From a virus, in the IMG/VR virus record IMGVR_UViG_3300020433_000009, positions 1-52,170 of that record: 52,170 nucleotides of DNA; one strand, written 5' to 3'. A program made the translations under genes and the position numbers. This document shows positions 15,097 to 22,415 of this stretch, one piece after another; the first letter of the stretch is position 1; every line of letters starts with the position of its first letter. The notes beneath the pieces were generated by a model, which had not been told where the DNA came from, did not search any database, and saw only the letters and a program-made list of their open reading frames with translations.

Positions 15097-15492
15097 TTAT
15101 ATATCAAATATCTTCTCTAAGTTTATTCTAGCTTCATCTACGGTAGATAACCTTCCAGAACCATTTACAGTATCAGCATTTAATCTTCTTAAAGACATTG
15201 CATAGAAGATCTGAACATCAGTATCTACTTCTACAACAGTTATGATCTTGTCCTTAGGAATAAGAAATTCTTCCTCGCGTGAAAATTTCATCCACGGTTG
15301 TACCTTTGCACCTGCCTTGTTACCTTGTAGCATCACCTCTTCTACTTGAACAGGATTGTCTACAATTAGATAGTCGCCATTCTCATCACGAACATACTCC
15401 ACCATTGCAAGTATCTCTTCACCGCTTACTAATTTTAGGGCGGCTAGAAACTCTGGTTTGTCAGGTATGTTATTTGTTTTTGATTCTGACAT
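15097..15492 (-). CDS. Conserved small beta-rich protein downstream of UvsW
   Basis: A 131-residue protein overlapping the end of uvsW by 23 bases. ALKLVSGEEILAMVEYV, YLIVDNPVQVEEV, PWMKFSREEEFLIPKDKII and VEVDTDVQIFYAMSL read as a string of beta strands, recalling a small Sm-like barrel; that is inference from pattern only. Its stop overlaps a TATAAATG sequence. It is the last gene before the gp55 promoter region. Function unknown. Confidence 0.7.
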   Translation of the reverse strand: MSESKTNNIPDKPEFLAALKLVSGEEILAMVEYVRDENGDYLIVDNPVQVEEVMLQGNKAGAKVQPWMKFSREEEFLIPKDKIITVVEVDTDVQIFYAMSLRRLNADTVNGSGRLSTVDEARINLEKIFDI

Positions 15493-16942
15493 CTATAAAC
15501 TCGTAGTTAAAGTTTTCTTCATTGTATATTTTAACACGTTCTATCAAGTGGTTCAATGTGTAATTGTTCCTAGAACCTCTTGATGTATCATCAGCGATGT
15601 CATATAAGACTGCCTTTGTTTTGTGATCCCCTTTTCTTAAGACCCTACCGATCGACTGGAGGTTCCTGATTTTCGATTTTGAAGGCGATGCAAAGACAAC
15701 GTTATGTAAATTCCGAATATTAATACCAGTGCTAAAAGTCCCATAGGATGCAACTATAATACTATCATGAGTAGTTTCAGCGATTCGTCTTGCTTCCTCT
15801 CTGTCCTCGGTATCGACCCCTCCGTGTACTAAAAAGACTTGACGATCCTTACCTACCTTATTATTTATCAATTCAAAAAGGGGCATGCCATGCCGTTCAA
15901 CGTAGTTGAACAAGACGAGAGTGTTACCAGACAGGTCACAAACTAGGTTACGTATGAACCTATTCCTCATTTCATGCTCTACGAGGTAGTCCATCTCCTC
16001 CTGATAGGTATCAAAAACTTGTTTGTCATGTTTGAGTACAAGGACTTTGATCTCAAATTCAGAAAGGTGGCCTTCTTTAATTAGTTTTTCAGTCTTAGTT
16101 ACCTTGTCTACAGTCCCAAAGACCCCTTCGAGAACAAGGCGGTTGGTTTGTGTACCATCCAAAGTGCCTGTAAACCCTACGCGATATTTGCAATCGTAGA
16201 GTTTATTCATAATACTGGTAAGAGACTTTGCTTTGAATAGGTGTGCTTCATCTCCTATGACTGCACCAAACTGTTCAAAGTATACCTTAGGTAGTTTATA
16301 CACTGACTGCCATGTGGTAATGATTACATCCTTGTTGGATTTAGTATCAGCACCTGCATATATCTTGTGGCAATGCTTCTTTACATTCCATCCATAGTCC
16401 TCAAAGTCCTTATACATCTGTTCTACCAGAGATGTAGTGGGAACTACTATGAGTGTTTTTAAATTCTTAAGCTCCCAGAAACGTGTGAGAGCATATATCA
16501 TGAGTGACTTACCAGAACCTGTAGGTGACAGTAAGAGTTTACGCTTGTTGCGTAATGCTTCGTAGATACCTTTGTACTGATAGTCTCTAACTTTATGAGG
16601 TAACTGCAGTGATTTGATCCAATCTCCTAGTCCTTGGGGTGTAACGAACTCATCCACTTCTGATGGAAGTCCGTAAAATTCGTTGTCCCTATGGATAACT
16701 TCATACCCTCTTTGCTCGCAAAACGCAATAATATAAGGGAGAAGACCAACATAAATCTCGCCTGTACCTGGGGAGAATAGTTTAATTTTTCCATCCCAAT
16801 ACCTTTTCTTGTACGCTGACATGAACTTGGCTTGTGGCACTTCAAAAGTGAACTCGTCTGCTAACTCATGCTGAACATGAGGTTCAGCTTGAACAGTTAG
16901 GTATACTTCGTTCTTCTTTTGAATGATGACATTAGATTTCAT
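15470..16942 (-). CDS. uvsW: RNA-DNA/recombination helicase UvsW
   Basis: A 490-residue SF2 helicase. Walker A is SPTGSGKSLMIYAL (about 139-152), motif Ib-like VPTTSLVEQM, DEAH box VIGDEAHLF (near 230), motif III VGFTGTLDG and motif VI QSIGRVLRKG (near 440). The N-terminal ~90 residues form the separate domain seen in T4 UvsW. UvsW unwinds R-loops and branched recombination intermediates and switches origin use. It overlaps the UvsY stop by 11 bases, linking two recombination functions. Confidence 0.96.
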   Translation of the reverse strand: MKSNVIIQKKNEVYLTVQAEPHVQHELADEFTFEVPQAKFMSAYKKRYWDGKIKLFSPGTGEIYVGLLPYIIAFCEQRGYEVIHRDNEFYGLPSEVDEFVTPQGLGDWIKSLQLPHKVRDYQYKGIYEALRNKRKLLLSPTGSGKSLMIYALTRFWELKNLKTLIVVPTTSLVEQMYKDFEDYGWNVKKHCHKIYAGADTKSNKDVIITTWQSVYKLPKVYFEQFGAVIGDEAHLFKAKSLTSIMNKLYDCKYRVGFTGTLDGTQTNRLVLEGVFGTVDKVTKTEKLIKEGHLSEFEIKVLVLKHDKQVFDTYQEEMDYLVEHEMRNRFIRNLVCDLSGNTLVLFNYVERHGMPLFELINNKVGKDRQVFLVHGGVDTEDREEARRIAETTHDSIIVASYGTFSTGINIRNLHNVVFASPSKSKIRNLQSIGRVLRKGDHKTKAVLYDIADDTSRGSRNNYTLNHLIERVKIYNEENFNYEFIDVRIKNK

Positions 16943-17345
16943 AACCCTTCAAAAATTTGGCGAACTCAATCGCATTTTTAATATAGAATGATCGGTTATT
17001 AATTGCCTGTAGTATGGCTTTTAATGCATCAACCATCTGGTTATAGTACTTCAGTTTAAGGACGGACTTAGCGTATACTTCATCAGCTTCCAGATATGTT
17101 GGCACATCTGTCTTGATGAGTTTAAGTGGAAATGGTTTCTCCGCTTTACCAGTATAGTACTCCCACCTATCTCTATAGGTGCGTTTGACTTCAAACTCCT
17201 GTTGATCCCTTAAGGTATTAAAGGTGTTGTAAAGTCTTAAGTATTTAGCGTGTAATTTTGGGATTGCTAGTGAGTCATGATCTAATTTTTCATCGTTTAG
17301 TTGTGAGTCTTGCTCCCACATTTCATTCAATTTGTCTAGGTTCAT
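16932..17345 (-). CDS. uvsY: Recombination mediator UvsY
   Basis: A 137-residue protein, the same length as T4 UvsY. It is highly charged and helical; MNLDKLNEMWEQDSQLN at the N-terminus and LKLKYYNQMVDALKAILQAI near the C-terminus match the family. UvsY loads the UvsX recombinase onto gp32-coated single-stranded DNA. Its start overlaps the stop of the upstream tail-tube-like gene by four bases, so a recombination gene is coupled to a virion gene. Confidence 0.94.
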   Translation of the reverse strand: MNLDKLNEMWEQDSQLNDEKLDHDSLAIPKLHAKYLRLYNTFNTLRDQQEFEVKRTYRDRWEYYTGKAEKPFPLKLIKTDVPTYLEADEVYAKSVLKLKYYNQMVDALKAILQAINNRSFYIKNAIEFAKFLKGYEI

Positions 17346-17899
17346 ACTTTGTTTCCGTCTTTATCCGTTATCTCGTAGAGGGTATATTTAAAATTAACTT
17401 CTGCAGTAAAGTAATTAATGTCTGTTGCTGATGCATCAAACTCTAGTGTGGTTAGACTTGATGGGAATATATTGAAGAAGTTAACAGCAGATATTGTATT
17501 GTAGTTACTGTTAAGGATGAGTAGTCTTGCATCACTCATTGTCTTTTCAAATTCATTTGGCCTACCCTTCTCATCTACAGTTGCAATGTATTGTGCAAAC
17601 TCTTTTTGATGTTGTGGGTTGGTCAAACCTTTCAACCACCTGTATATCTCATAGTAGTTGTCTAAGTCTTCATTAACTAAGAACCTTAGGTTAAGATCAC
17701 CAAAGGTCATCTTATCGCCAGGAATAACATAGTCTTTGACTGGTGTTTGTATGTCCCTTACACCAATACTTACCTCAGGTATAGACGCAGACTGACAAAA
17801 ATAATCCACGTTTGGTGTTCTACCAATAACGAACTTAAAACCTACAGGAGATAAGAAGTTTTTATTAGTGGGACTGAATAGTGTCTGCTCGTATGCCAT
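17342..17899 (-). CDS. Tail-tube-fold structural protein (gp19/gp54-like)
   Basis: A 185-residue protein with the T4 gp19 tube pattern: SPVGFKFVIGRTPNVDYFCQ (about 16-35), IPEVSIG, TPVKDYVIPGDKMTFGDLNL (52-71), and VNEDLDNYYEIYRWLKGL. It is distinct from the tail tube gene at 24065-24694. It could be the baseplate tube initiator (gp54-like) or a second tube paralogue; the sequence alone does not decide. A late-promoter-like GATAAATA lies 23 bases before the start, and GGAG precedes the ATG. Its stop overlaps uvsY. Confidence 0.78.
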   Translation of the reverse strand: MAYEQTLFSPTNKNFLSPVGFKFVIGRTPNVDYFCQSASIPEVSIGVRDIQTPVKDYVIPGDKMTFGDLNLRFLVNEDLDNYYEIYRWLKGLTNPQHQKEFAQYIATVDEKGRPNEFEKTMSDARLLILNSNYNTISAVNFFNIFPSSLTTLEFDASATDINYFTAEVNFKYTLYEITDKDGNKV

Positions 17900-17921
17900 T
17901 AGTTCATGCAGGTCTCCGTAT

Positions 17922-17929
17922 TATTTATC
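17922..17929 (-). promoter_or_regulatory. Late-promoter-like element GATAAATA
   Basis: Reads GATAAATA on the minus strand, 23 bases before the tail-tube-like start. It differs from the T4 late consensus TATAAATA only at the first base and overlaps the TAA stop of the cupin gene. Confidence 0.55.
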
Positions 17930-18530
17930 CTAACCAAAAAACATCAGGATCGCGAATTTTGTCATAGATGTTAAACCTGAAGTCTCTGAAGTCTGGTTTC
18001 TGTGTTTCGTTATGTGCAGCATCTATCCACGTCAACTCAGCATTCTTACCTCTGGTGCTCTGCCCTTCTACATCATCAATGTTATATTCACCAACATAGT
18101 TCTCACCCACTGTACTAGGTTTGACACCGTTCTGCCAGTGCTGTACTGACATGAATATAGATCTACCATCACCCATAAATGCACCATGTATATCATCATG
18201 GTATACCTTGAGTGTAAAAAAATCGGATCGCATCTTACAGATCTTCTCCTGTTCAGGATGACTGTCTATCCAATAACCACCATGACTAAAACTTATCTTA
18301 CCACGTATGTACACTTCATATGAATCAATGTCAGGATGCCTATGCTCAGGTATGATTGCATGTGGCGGCCAGTTCAGGCACTCGACTTGATACTGCCCTT
18401 CTTTATACATAACCTTCCTATGGAAGTTAGGTACACCAAAAAAATTTCTATTCCAACCTTCTGGTTTAATTATATCGCGAGGATTAAACGTAGTCAAATA
18501 CTCATCGACAAACTCTGTGATGGCATCCAT
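17925..18530 (-). CDS. Cupin-domain protein
   Basis: A 201-residue protein. Cupin motif 1 is visible as PEHRHPDIDSYEVYIRGKIS (HxH, then Glu, then Gly), and a second metal-binding His is in DDIHGAFMGDG. This fits a metal-binding single-cupin enzyme such as a small dioxygenase or isomerase; the reaction is unknown. It begins only five bases after the T-run of a terminator hairpin and has no Shine-Dalgarno, so its expression must come by read-through or from a leaderless start. It is not part of the T4 core and looks like an auxiliary gene between gp23 and the uvsY unit. Confidence 0.75.
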   Translation of the reverse strand: MDAITEFVDEYLTTFNPRDIIKPEGWNRNFFGVPNFHRKVMYKEGQYQVECLNWPPHAIIPEHRHPDIDSYEVYIRGKISFSHGGYWIDSHPEQEKICKMRSDFFTLKVYHDDIHGAFMGDGRSIFMSVQHWQNGVKPSTVGENYVGEYNIDDVEGQSTRGKNAELTWIDAAHNETQKPDFRDFRFNIYDKIRDPDVFWLG

Positions 18531-18534
18531 GCAT

Positions 18535-18561
18535 AAAAAAAGAGGTCTAATTATTTAGACC
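18535..18561 (-). terminator. Intrinsic terminator before the cupin gene
   Basis: Seven-base-pair stem GGTCTAA/TTAGACC (18544-18550 and 18555-18561) with a four-base loop, followed in the minus direction by TC and seven T (18535-18541). It ends the short unit with the twin-CX3C miniprotein. Confidence 0.8.
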
Positions 18562-18591
18562 CCCATTAAGATAAGTTTTCAGTGCATTGTT

Positions 18592-18768
18592 CTAATCGAA
18601 TACGTTTTTACACATGGTCTTGCAAGTTGCTGGTAAGTCTGCACATTCTATTAGGCAATCAAAGTAATCGTCGATCTTTTGTAGTTCGCTATCGTAAGCT
18701 GCAGATTGTAGATTTTTGTCGGTCATATTCCAACTACCTAGTTGATTTTGACTTATTAAATTATGCAT
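18592..18768 (-). CDS. Twin-CX3C miniprotein
   Basis: A 58-codon ORF read from the DNA, with Shine-Dalgarno AGGAG eight bases before the ATG. The protein starts MHNLISQNQLGSWN and contains a CX3C-X6-CX3C array (Cys38, Cys42, Cys49, Cys53) in two short helices, the spacing expected for a disulfide-clasped helical hairpin or a small metal site. An internal ATG at residue 15 is another possible start. It lies between two terminators downstream of gp23. No family is recognised. Confidence 0.72.
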   Translation of the reverse strand: MHNLISQNQLGSWNMTDKNLQSAAYDSELQKIDDYFDCLIECADLPATCKTMCKNVFD

Positions 18769-18777
18769 ACTTGGCTC

Positions 18778-18813
18778 CTATTTAACACCATAATGTAGAG
18801 GGTTTGGTTGCAT
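18778..18813 (-). CDS. Possible 11-codon leader ORF
   Basis: A very short ORF (MQPNPLHYGVK) preceded by an unusually strong purine-rich site GGAGGAAGGAAA. Its TAG stop is part of the AGGAG Shine-Dalgarno of the twin-CX3C ORF. It may serve as a ribosome-loading leader; whether the peptide matters is unknown. Confidence 0.35.
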   Translation of the reverse strand: MQPNPLHYGVK

Positions 18814-18910
18814 TTTCCTTCCTCCAATCCTACTATTATGTAGGCGAATCAACACTGTATTTTATGCTACAAAGTTACAAAAAGAAATGCCTACTAGTTT
18901 ATACCTAGAC

Positions 18911-18935
18911 AAAAAAAGAGACCCCTTAGGGTCTC
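18911..18935 (-). terminator. Intrinsic terminator after gp23
   Basis: Seven-base-pair stem GAGACCC/GGGTCTC (18918-18935) with a four-base loop followed in the minus direction by seven T (18911-18917), 24 bases after the capsid gene stop. A strong terminator closing the head gene unit. Confidence 0.9.
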
Positions 18936-18958
18936 TTGTAGGTGTATGTAACACGATA

Positions 18959-20329
18959 TTACATAAGGTTAGCAACTCTAACTCTTCTGTAGTATGCGTT
19001 GCTGTTAAGGTTACCAGCAGCTTGTGGATCTGAATCAGATAAAGCAGCAAGTCCTTTAGCGAATGGGTTAAGAACCATTCCGTAACGAGTTTTAAACCCG
19101 ATACGTGGCTGGAATGAATCCTGTCCAATCGCTCTGTACATTTGTAGCGGAACGTAAGGACAATAGAATAATCCTGCGTCGTATGCATTAGAACCTTTGT
19201 ATCCAACAACGTAGTACTGATCAGAACTTACGTTAGCTGAATATGGGTCGATGTATACTCTGTAACGGCCGTTGAGTGTTCCAACGAAAGTATTACCAGT
19301 GTCATCAATCTCTCCAAGAGAGTTTGTAGCACCACCGATACCTGAATCGTAATCTAGAGTTCCACTCATAGCAAGTGCGGATGCAACGTCAGCAGATGTG
19401 ACGATGATGTTACCCTTCCCTCTACGAGTTTCCTGTGCGATTGCGTTGGCATCTCTTTCGATTTGGAATAATAGTCCTTTGAATTTCTCAACTGACCATC
19501 TACCATTACTGTCTACGTCTAAGTCAAACACACCTTGGTTGGCAACGTTTGCTTGAGCACCTGGTTTTGCACCTCTGTATACAGTTCTAACTACCTCACG
19601 GTTGATTTCAGCAAGTATCTCTGTTGAGAGAATGTTTGCCAACTCAGACTCTGCATCTAATCCGTGGATAGCTTTCAAGTCTTGAGCAAGTTCAACTGAG
19701 TAGTCTGCTCTTAGAGCACGACCTTTAGCTTCAACAGCAATTCTGTCGATGCTGAATGCCATCTCCATGAACGCATTGTTAGCGTTACCATCACCTAAAG
19801 ATTCTAAGTTAGTTGTAGTAAACTTACTTGAAGCAAGGTCATAGTTACCTTCAGTTGTACCACCACCAGTAGCATCGTTGATTAAACCTGGGTTTTTCTC
19901 AGTTGTTGCTGTTGGAGGAGTACCACCTTTAGTTCCAGAGAACTGTGCATCTGGTTCGTTGAAGAATGCTTCGTCACCAGTTTGGTTAGTATATCTACTT
20001 CTCATCGCGAAGATAAGACCAGTAGGACCAGACATTGGTTGAACGCCTGCGATGTCATAAGCAATAAGCTTAGGCATAGCACGACGAATTAGGGAGATGA
20101 GTATTGGGTCGAAACCTGCAACTGCACCTGTACCAGTTGTCTGAGTATTGATAGGACCAACGTTAGTTGGTGCTTCTGTAAGAACGTTACGCTCTTCTTG
20201 TAGAGCACGCTCTTGGTTTTCCAAGAGGATAGCGGTTACTGACTTACGATAGTTGTCCTTAATTTCAGGAAGACCATCATGGTTAAGTACTGGAGCCCAC
20301 TTTTCTTGGAGTTGTTCTGCATTAAACAT
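18959..20329 (-). CDS. gp23: Major capsid protein gp23
   Basis: A 456-residue capsid protein (T4 gp23 is 521). The N-terminus carries a helical delta domain ending in VLTE at residues 49-52; L-x-E is the cleavage consensus of the gp21 protease, so maturation after Glu52 is predicted. The HK97-like core follows, with GFDPILISLIRRAMPKLIAY (74-93) and QPMSGPTGLIFAMRSRY typical of T4-like capsids. GGAG precedes the ATG. It follows the gp22 gene by 41 bases and is followed by a strong terminator. Confidence 0.97.
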   Translation of the reverse strand: MFNAEQLQEKWAPVLNHDGLPEIKDNYRKSVTAILLENQERALQEERNVLTEAPTNVGPINTQTTGTGAVAGFDPILISLIRRAMPKLIAYDIAGVQPMSGPTGLIFAMRSRYTNQTGDEAFFNEPDAQFSGTKGGTPPTATTEKNPGLINDATGGGTTEGNYDLASSKFTTTNLESLGDGNANNAFMEMAFSIDRIAVEAKGRALRADYSVELAQDLKAIHGLDAESELANILSTEILAEINREVVRTVYRGAKPGAQANVANQGVFDLDVDSNGRWSVEKFKGLLFQIERDANAIAQETRRGKGNIIVTSADVASALAMSGTLDYDSGIGGATNSLGEIDDTGNTFVGTLNGRYRVYIDPYSANVSSDQYYVVGYKGSNAYDAGLFYCPYVPLQMYRAIGQDSFQPRIGFKTRYGMVLNPFAKGLAALSDSDPQAAGNLNSNAYYRRVRVANLM

Positions 20330-20370
20330 GCTAGATTTTTCTCCGAATTTTGTTTTGGGTTTGCAGTATG

Positions 20371-21429
20371 TTAAATTCTCTTAGCTAGTTCAGCGACATA
20401 ATTTGTCATTGACTCACTAAGATTCTTTTCAACTTTAGTAGTAGGTTCTTCAGAAGAGATTTCTTCTGCTACTTCAGGTGTCTTTGCACCAAAGTAACTC
20501 TCTTTGATTTGACCTAGTTTTTCACGATACGACTCTTCTGTCTTGAATTCCACTGCGTCTGCCAAGGTTGCGAACTTATCTTTCTGAACTTCTGCAAGTC
20601 CTCTTGATAGTTCATTCAAAATCTCATTTTTACGATAGATGCCTACGGCTTCATGTAATGCAATGTTCTTCTCGACTTGCTCATTAAGTCGGGTCTCCAT
20701 TTCATCAAGTTTCTCGTCCATTTCAGCGACTGCATCAATGCTCTCGTCTGGGAGATTGATACCACTTTCAATGAACAATTCTTTTAATCCTTCCATGAAT
20801 GACTCTGTTACTTCAGTGCGGAGTCCCTTGTCAATAGCAAGTTCGTTCTCAGACATCCACTCTTCACAGGCATAGGATAGGAAATTCTCTATACGACCAG
20901 CGAACTCCTCTTTGATAATTTCGAGTTCTTCGCCAATCCTGCGTTCTGCAGTCTCCTTAAGTGATTCAACTTTTTCAGAAACCTTTGCACTTACAGCGGC
21001 TTCAAATACAGTTGTTGCTCTCTTTTGGAAATCTTCGTCAAGGTCTGCACCAGACAATACTGCCTTGATGTCTTCACTGACCTCTCCCTCGGAGATTGTC
21101 TCTCCTTCTTTCTCTACATCATCAAAGATCTTAGCGGAAAGTGCACCAGGCATTGCTGATGATGCACCACTAGGTTTTGTTTGTAGTGTAGAATCTTTTG
21201 TAGCACCTACAGGAGCAGCCGCTTTAGCACCTACGTTATCAGGTCCTTCGGGTTTTTCCTTTGTGCTTCCACCGACTTCGATAGCATCGTTTTTAAGGTC
21301 GGATTTTTGCTGAGGTACTGCACCTTTCTTGATGGCTGCGTCGCCAACAGCTGCGTCTTCCTCGATTTTCTCTTCAGGAGCCGCTTGTTCTGCGATCACC
21401 TTTTTGAATTTTTCATCAATACTAGACAT
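20371..21429 (-). CDS. gp22: Prohead core scaffold gp22
   Basis: A 352-residue acidic, largely helical protein (T4 gp22 is 269) rich in Glu, Lys and Ala with long coiled-coil segments. The first ~120 residues are low-complexity (KKGAVPQQKSDLKNDAIEV, GPDNVGAKAAAPVG), a longer N-terminus than in T4. It forms the internal core of the prohead and is digested by gp21. It lies between gp21 and gp23 as in T4, with an AAGGAG site before the ATG and an exact TATAAATA late promoter 50 bases upstream. Confidence 0.92.
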   Translation of the reverse strand: MSSIDEKFKKVIAEQAAPEEKIEEDAAVGDAAIKKGAVPQQKSDLKNDAIEVGGSTKEKPEGPDNVGAKAAAPVGATKDSTLQTKPSGASSAMPGALSAKIFDDVEKEGETISEGEVSEDIKAVLSGADLDEDFQKRATTVFEAAVSAKVSEKVESLKETAERRIGEELEIIKEEFAGRIENFLSYACEEWMSENELAIDKGLRTEVTESFMEGLKELFIESGINLPDESIDAVAEMDEKLDEMETRLNEQVEKNIALHEAVGIYRKNEILNELSRGLAEVQKDKFATLADAVEFKTEESYREKLGQIKESYFGAKTPEVAEEISSEEPTTKVEKNLSESMTNYVAELAKRI

Positions 21430-21478
21430 TTAAGTAACTCCTTACGGGATAATTAGACTGCATTTATAATCTATAATT

Positions 21479-21486
21479 TATTTATA
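21479..21486 (-). promoter_or_regulatory. T4-type late promoter TATAAATA
   Basis: Exact T4 late consensus on the minus strand, 50 bases before gp22, within the 59-base gap after gp21. It probably drives gp22 and the capsid gene. Confidence 0.8.
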
Positions 21487-21488
21487 AA

Positions 21489-22139
21489 TCACAAACTTCT
21501 GAGAAATTGATCGAAAGCTCTAATCTTTCTCTCAGCAAGCTCTTGTTTTGAGGGAGCATTGTCAAGTGATTTCTTGACAGCCTCGATTTGTGCTTCTTTA
21601 ATCTTGCCATCTACAAGCGTCCACTCCTTACCTTCGTATATACCTTCAACGAATGCATCAGGTGCGGAAGGATCTGCTACTATATCTGCAGCAGTGGAAA
21701 GAATGAAGTCATCGGCTACTACGGATGTAGTACCCTCTTTTTTGAGAGAGCCTAAACCTCGTGAAGAAACACCGAGTTGTACCCCTTCCTCAAGCAAGTT
21801 CTTTGCGATCTTACCCATAGGGGTTTCTAACAACTTTGCTTTACCAATGAAGTTTTTACCTTCAGGTGTCAGCTCAACTATTTTATGTGATACACGATCC
21901 AAGTTTATAGTAGGACCTTCGGGATGACCAAGTTCACCAAGTGCCCTTCCGCGTCGAACGAACTCTTCGTTATACTTGTTGACTTCACGTGCCATAGTTT
22001 CGTATCTGTACATACGACCATTACGGTTTGTGATCTCTGTCTGAAGAAATACACCTTTGATGAAGGTATTTTTCTTACCGTCTTTGTCTTCGGTAAGTAC
22101 CTCAACAGGTTCTATCTGTTCAGTTATCAGTTTCATCAT
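21489..22139 (-). CDS. gp21: Prohead core protease gp21
   Basis: The start is set at 22139 (MMKLITEQIEP), where AAGGAAG lies just upstream; the frame is open to 22163. The product is about 216 residues (T4 is 212). The catalytic pattern of the gp21 serine protease family is present: His in ALGELGHPEGP and Ser in GVSSRGLGSL, with Asp in the following strands (VADPSAPDAF). It cleaves head proteins after L/I-x-E sites during maturation. It overlaps the upstream core protein gene by 20 bases. Confidence 0.93.
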   Translation of the reverse strand: MMKLITEQIEPVEVLTEDKDGKKNTFIKGVFLQTEITNRNGRMYRYETMAREVNKYNEEFVRRGRALGELGHPEGPTINLDRVSHKIVELTPEGKNFIGKAKLLETPMGKIAKNLLEEGVQLGVSSRGLGSLKKEGTTSVVADDFILSTAADIVADPSAPDAFVEGIYEGKEWTLVDGKIKEAQIEAVKKSLDNAPSKQELAERKIRAFDQFLRSL

Positions 22140-22395
22140 TGTCTTCCTTTTCGGTATCATCATTGCGATTTAAAACATCCGCTGTTTCTTCTGGTGATGC
22201 TTCGCCTTCTGGAGGTAATCCAGTGGCACCATCATCAGGCACATGCGGAAACATTCTATTCGCAATATCTAGTTTACTAGCATCAACTGCAGCTGCAGCT
22301 TTTACTTGCAACATATCTTTGAGCTTGCCAAGAGCACTTGCATCTTGTCCTCCGTCCCAAAGTAAATCAACGATTTCTCGTTCCTGTGTAGCCAT
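22120..22395 (-). CDS. Small prohead core protein (gp67-like)
   Basis: A 91-residue protein between gp20 and gp21, where T4 has genes 67 and 68. The first half is helical (LKDMLQVKAAAAVDASKLDI), the C-terminus very acidic (NDDTEKEDNDETDN), as in T4 gp67. It is probably an internal core protein trimmed by gp21. T4 gp68 has no separate counterpart here. It has a late-promoter-like element 22 bases upstream. Confidence 0.72.
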   Translation of the reverse strand: MATQEREIVDLLWDGGQDASALGKLKDMLQVKAAAAVDASKLDIANRMFPHVPDDGATGLPPEGEASPEETADVLNRNDDTEKEDNDETDN

Positions 22396-22415
22396 AATGT
22401 AACGTTGTCTAACTT

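Noticed and set aside
18880-18905. GTATAAAC near the gp23 terminator as a late promoter
   Set aside because: Departs from the ATAAATA core, so no promoter is claimed for the miniprotein unit.
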